From positions 26,474-90,473 of the forward strand of contig DASZHD010000038.1 in assembly GCA_035938175.1 (NCBI GenBank): a DNA stretch of 64,000 nucleotides, given 5' to 3'. The stretch comes from DASRDE01 sp035938175. GTDB taxonomy: Bacteria > Vulcanimicrobiota > Vulcanimicrobiia > Vulcanimicrobiales > Vulcanimicrobiaceae. A program made the position numbers and the translations under genes. Positions 60,418 through 64,000 of the stretch are shown here, in pieces. The notes below the pieces were generated by a model. That model did not search any database, was not told the DNA's origin, and saw nothing but the letters and a program-made list of their open reading frames with translations. Each line of letters opens with the position of its first letter. Position 1 is the first letter of the stretch.

Positions 60418-60918
60418 ATGAAGCAACTCAACGGCTACGCCATTATCGCCGCCGCGCTGTGTCTGGGTGCCGGCGCGGCTGGTGCGCAAGATATGAACGC
60501 GCACACGTCGCAAGACGCAAACTTCGTAAGACAGGCCGCTAAATCGGGAACCGAGGAAGTCGCCGACGGAAAAACCCAGCGCACGAGTTCGAACGCCGGC
60601 GCGCGCACGTTTGCCTCGCGCATGGTGCGCGATCACACGAAAGCGAACACGCAGTTGCAAGCGATCGCGCAACGGATCGGCATGAGCGCGCAACTCCAAG
60701 CCGGCATACAAGCGGCGAAAGCGCCGGAGCAGATGCCGGGCGCGGAATACTTGCGCAAAGAGATCGGCGACCACCGGCAAGCGATAGCGCTTTTCAAAAC
60801 CGAGGCGGCAAACGGAAACGACGGCAACCTTCGTCAGTACGCGCGCGCGACGCTACCGGCATTGATGGCGCACCTGCTAATGGCGGAGCGCTACTCAGGC
60901 AGCTCCGGTTCCATGTAA
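60418..60918 (+). CDS. DUF4142 periplasmic protein
   Basis: 166 residues with a signal peptide (YAIIAAALCLGAGAAGAQ). The mature four-helix pattern is DUF4142: QDANFVRQAAKSGTEEVADG, ARTFASRMVRDHTKANTQLQ and AEYLRKEIGDHRQAIALFKT. The family is ferritin-like in fold, in the periplasm or outer membrane, with unknown function. TTG/ATG ambiguity is minor; ATG at 60418. Confidence 0.85.
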   Translation: MKQLNGYAIIAAALCLGAGAAGAQDMNAHTSQDANFVRQAAKSGTEEVADGKTQRTSSNAGARTFASRMVRDHTKANTQLQAIAQRIGMSAQLQAGIQAAKAPEQMPGAEYLRKEIGDHRQAIALFKTEAANGNDGNLRQYARATLPALMAHLLMAERYSGSSGSM

Positions 60919-60972
60919 GCGGGAATCGTCCTAAAAAATGGCTCCCGTTCCCGCATTCCGAAGACTGCGCGC

Positions 60973-61071
60973 ATGAACGAAGCGACGTTGTTCCTGGTGT
61001 GCGGGCTCGGGATTCTCTTTATGGCGTTGATTTTTATCGCGGGAGCGTACGAGTCGAACCGTACCGCCTAG
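60973..61071 (+). CDS. 32-residue single-span membrane peptide
   Basis: ATG at 60973 to TAG at 61069-61071: MNEATLFLVCGLGILFMALI followed by FIAGAYESNRTA. It is almost wholly one transmembrane helix with a short polar tail. The ribosome-binding site is weak (GAAGA). It lies in the gap between the DUF4142 gene and a convergent small gene. No family recognised. Confidence 0.4.
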   Translation: MNEATLFLVCGLGILFMALIFIAGAYESNRTA

Positions 61072-61077
61072 CCGGGT

Positions 61078-61290
61078 TTACGGCTTGACGATACGCAGAC
61101 GCAGGGCGATCGTTTCGCCGTCTCTCTCCGTATCGATCCACTCGTAGATGTTCTGACGGACAACCTCGGCGGCGGCCTCGCTGCTGCTCATCCCGGACTC
61201 CCGCAGGCGTTCGACGGCAACGCGCAATGACGATACGGCAACCGGATTGAGAACCGTTTCTCCCGTAGAGGAGCGTTTGCGCTTTTTCAT
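61078..61290 (-). CDS. small hypothetical protein
   Basis: 70 residues from the ATG at 61290 (an earlier ATG at 61323 would give 81). Basic N-terminus, then PVAVSSLRVAVERLRESGMS and SSEAAAEVVRQNIYEWIDTE, helical and RHH/antitoxin-like in flavour but without a clear match. It lies just beyond the rpoB terminator on the same strand. Confidence 0.55.
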   Translation of the reverse strand: MKKRKRSSTGETVLNPVAVSSLRVAVERLRESGMSSSEAAAEVVRQNIYEWIDTERDGETIALRLRIVKP

Positions 61291-61382
61291 CGGAAATCCA
61301 TCGTACGCCGGGGAAAGGCGCACGTCCTTAAATCATATTACCCGTGGCCCGTTTCGTTAAGCGCTCGCCTGCAGTATGAAAC

Positions 61383-61408
61383 AAGAGCCGGCGTTTCCGC
61401 CGGCTCTT
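61383..61408 (-). terminator. intrinsic terminator of rpoB
   Basis: AAGAGCCGGCG (61383-61393) and CGCCGGCTCTT (61398-61408) form an 11-bp perfect stem with a 4-nt loop (GAAA on the minus strand), followed on the minus strand by TGTTTCAT. It is about 40 bp after the rpoB stop and should end the rpoB transcript, so rpoB is not followed by rpoC. Confidence 0.85.
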
Positions 61409-61448
61409 CTTGTGTTCGTCATCCTGGTACGGAAGGCGCTCGCTGCTT

Positions 61449-64000
<2,552 letters not shown>

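Overview
The window reads as a contig from an uncultured, GC-rich, diderm heterotroph. A TonB-dependent receptor (39347-42775), many lipobox-bearing lipoproteins and periplasmic-type proteins imply an outer membrane. The mix of Vgb/NHL-type beta-propeller lipoproteins, winged-helix/TPR regulators without sensor kinases, GH92/GH59 hydrolases and dispersed 'GTATCGA' repeats would fit Candidatus Eremiobacterota (Vulcanimicrobiota, formerly WPS-2). That placement is an inference from gene content, not a computed phylogeny.

The central observation concerns RNA polymerase. rpoC (4328-8134, minus) is near the left end and the C-terminal two thirds of rpoB (61449 to the right edge, minus) is at the right end. 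They point the same way but lie 53 kb apart. In almost all bacteria they are adjacent and cotranscribed. Here rpoB has an intrinsic terminator about 40 bp after its stop, and rpoC has its own sigma70-type promoter (TTGCGC-17-TATAAT) and its own terminator. Dispersed palindromic repeats sit on both sides of rpoC and again at 59.5-59.8 kb near the rpoB end, including a 92-bp direct pair 51 kb apart. RpoB also carries an unusual, very acidic C-terminal tail.

Layout: 1-3.7 kb, two tandem Vgb-like lipoproteins and an NHL lipoprotein. 4.2-8.8 kb, rpoC bracketed by repeats. 8.8-9.9 kb, an Xre/RES toxin-antitoxin pair with an operator built into a leaderless promoter. 9.8-12.8 kb, a minus-strand group of small secreted peptide, LuxR/TPR regulator, secreted protein and cytochrome b561-like protein. 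13.2-17.2 kb, VOC protein, PQQ-type propeller and an orphan pseudopilin-like protein. 17.2-21.6 kb, a lipoprotein divergent from a BlaI-BlaR1-repeat-protein operon with two operators. 21.6-23 kb, alpha/beta hydrolase and DUF5069 protein. 23-30.4 kb, a glycan-use operon (GH59, GH92 fused to a beta-propeller, sodium:solute symporter). 30.5-36.2 kb, ammonium transporter, hemerythrin, HIBADH-like dehydrogenase, small secreted proteins, DUF2971 protein. 36.3-44.1 kb, Vgb-like lipoprotein, winged-helix/TPR/DUF1272 regulator, TonB receptor and partner lipoprotein. 44.3-49.4 kb, YciI, DJ-1/PfpI, aspartyl protease-PDZ lipoprotein, propeller lipoprotein. 48.8-51.5 kb, two related secreted proteins around another winged-helix/TPR regulator. 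51.5-55.4 kb, tandem M61 peptidases. 55.5-61.3 kb, small secreted protein, Lrp/EamA pair, hemerythrin, a third winged-helix/TPR regulator, a repeat cluster, an RHH protein, DUF4142 protein and small genes. 61.4 kb to the end, rpoB.

The genes between rpoB and rpoC are accessory in character: nutrient acquisition, surface proteins, small regulators and one toxin-antitoxin pair. I see no phage, integrase, transposase, CRISPR array, tRNA or rRNA gene.
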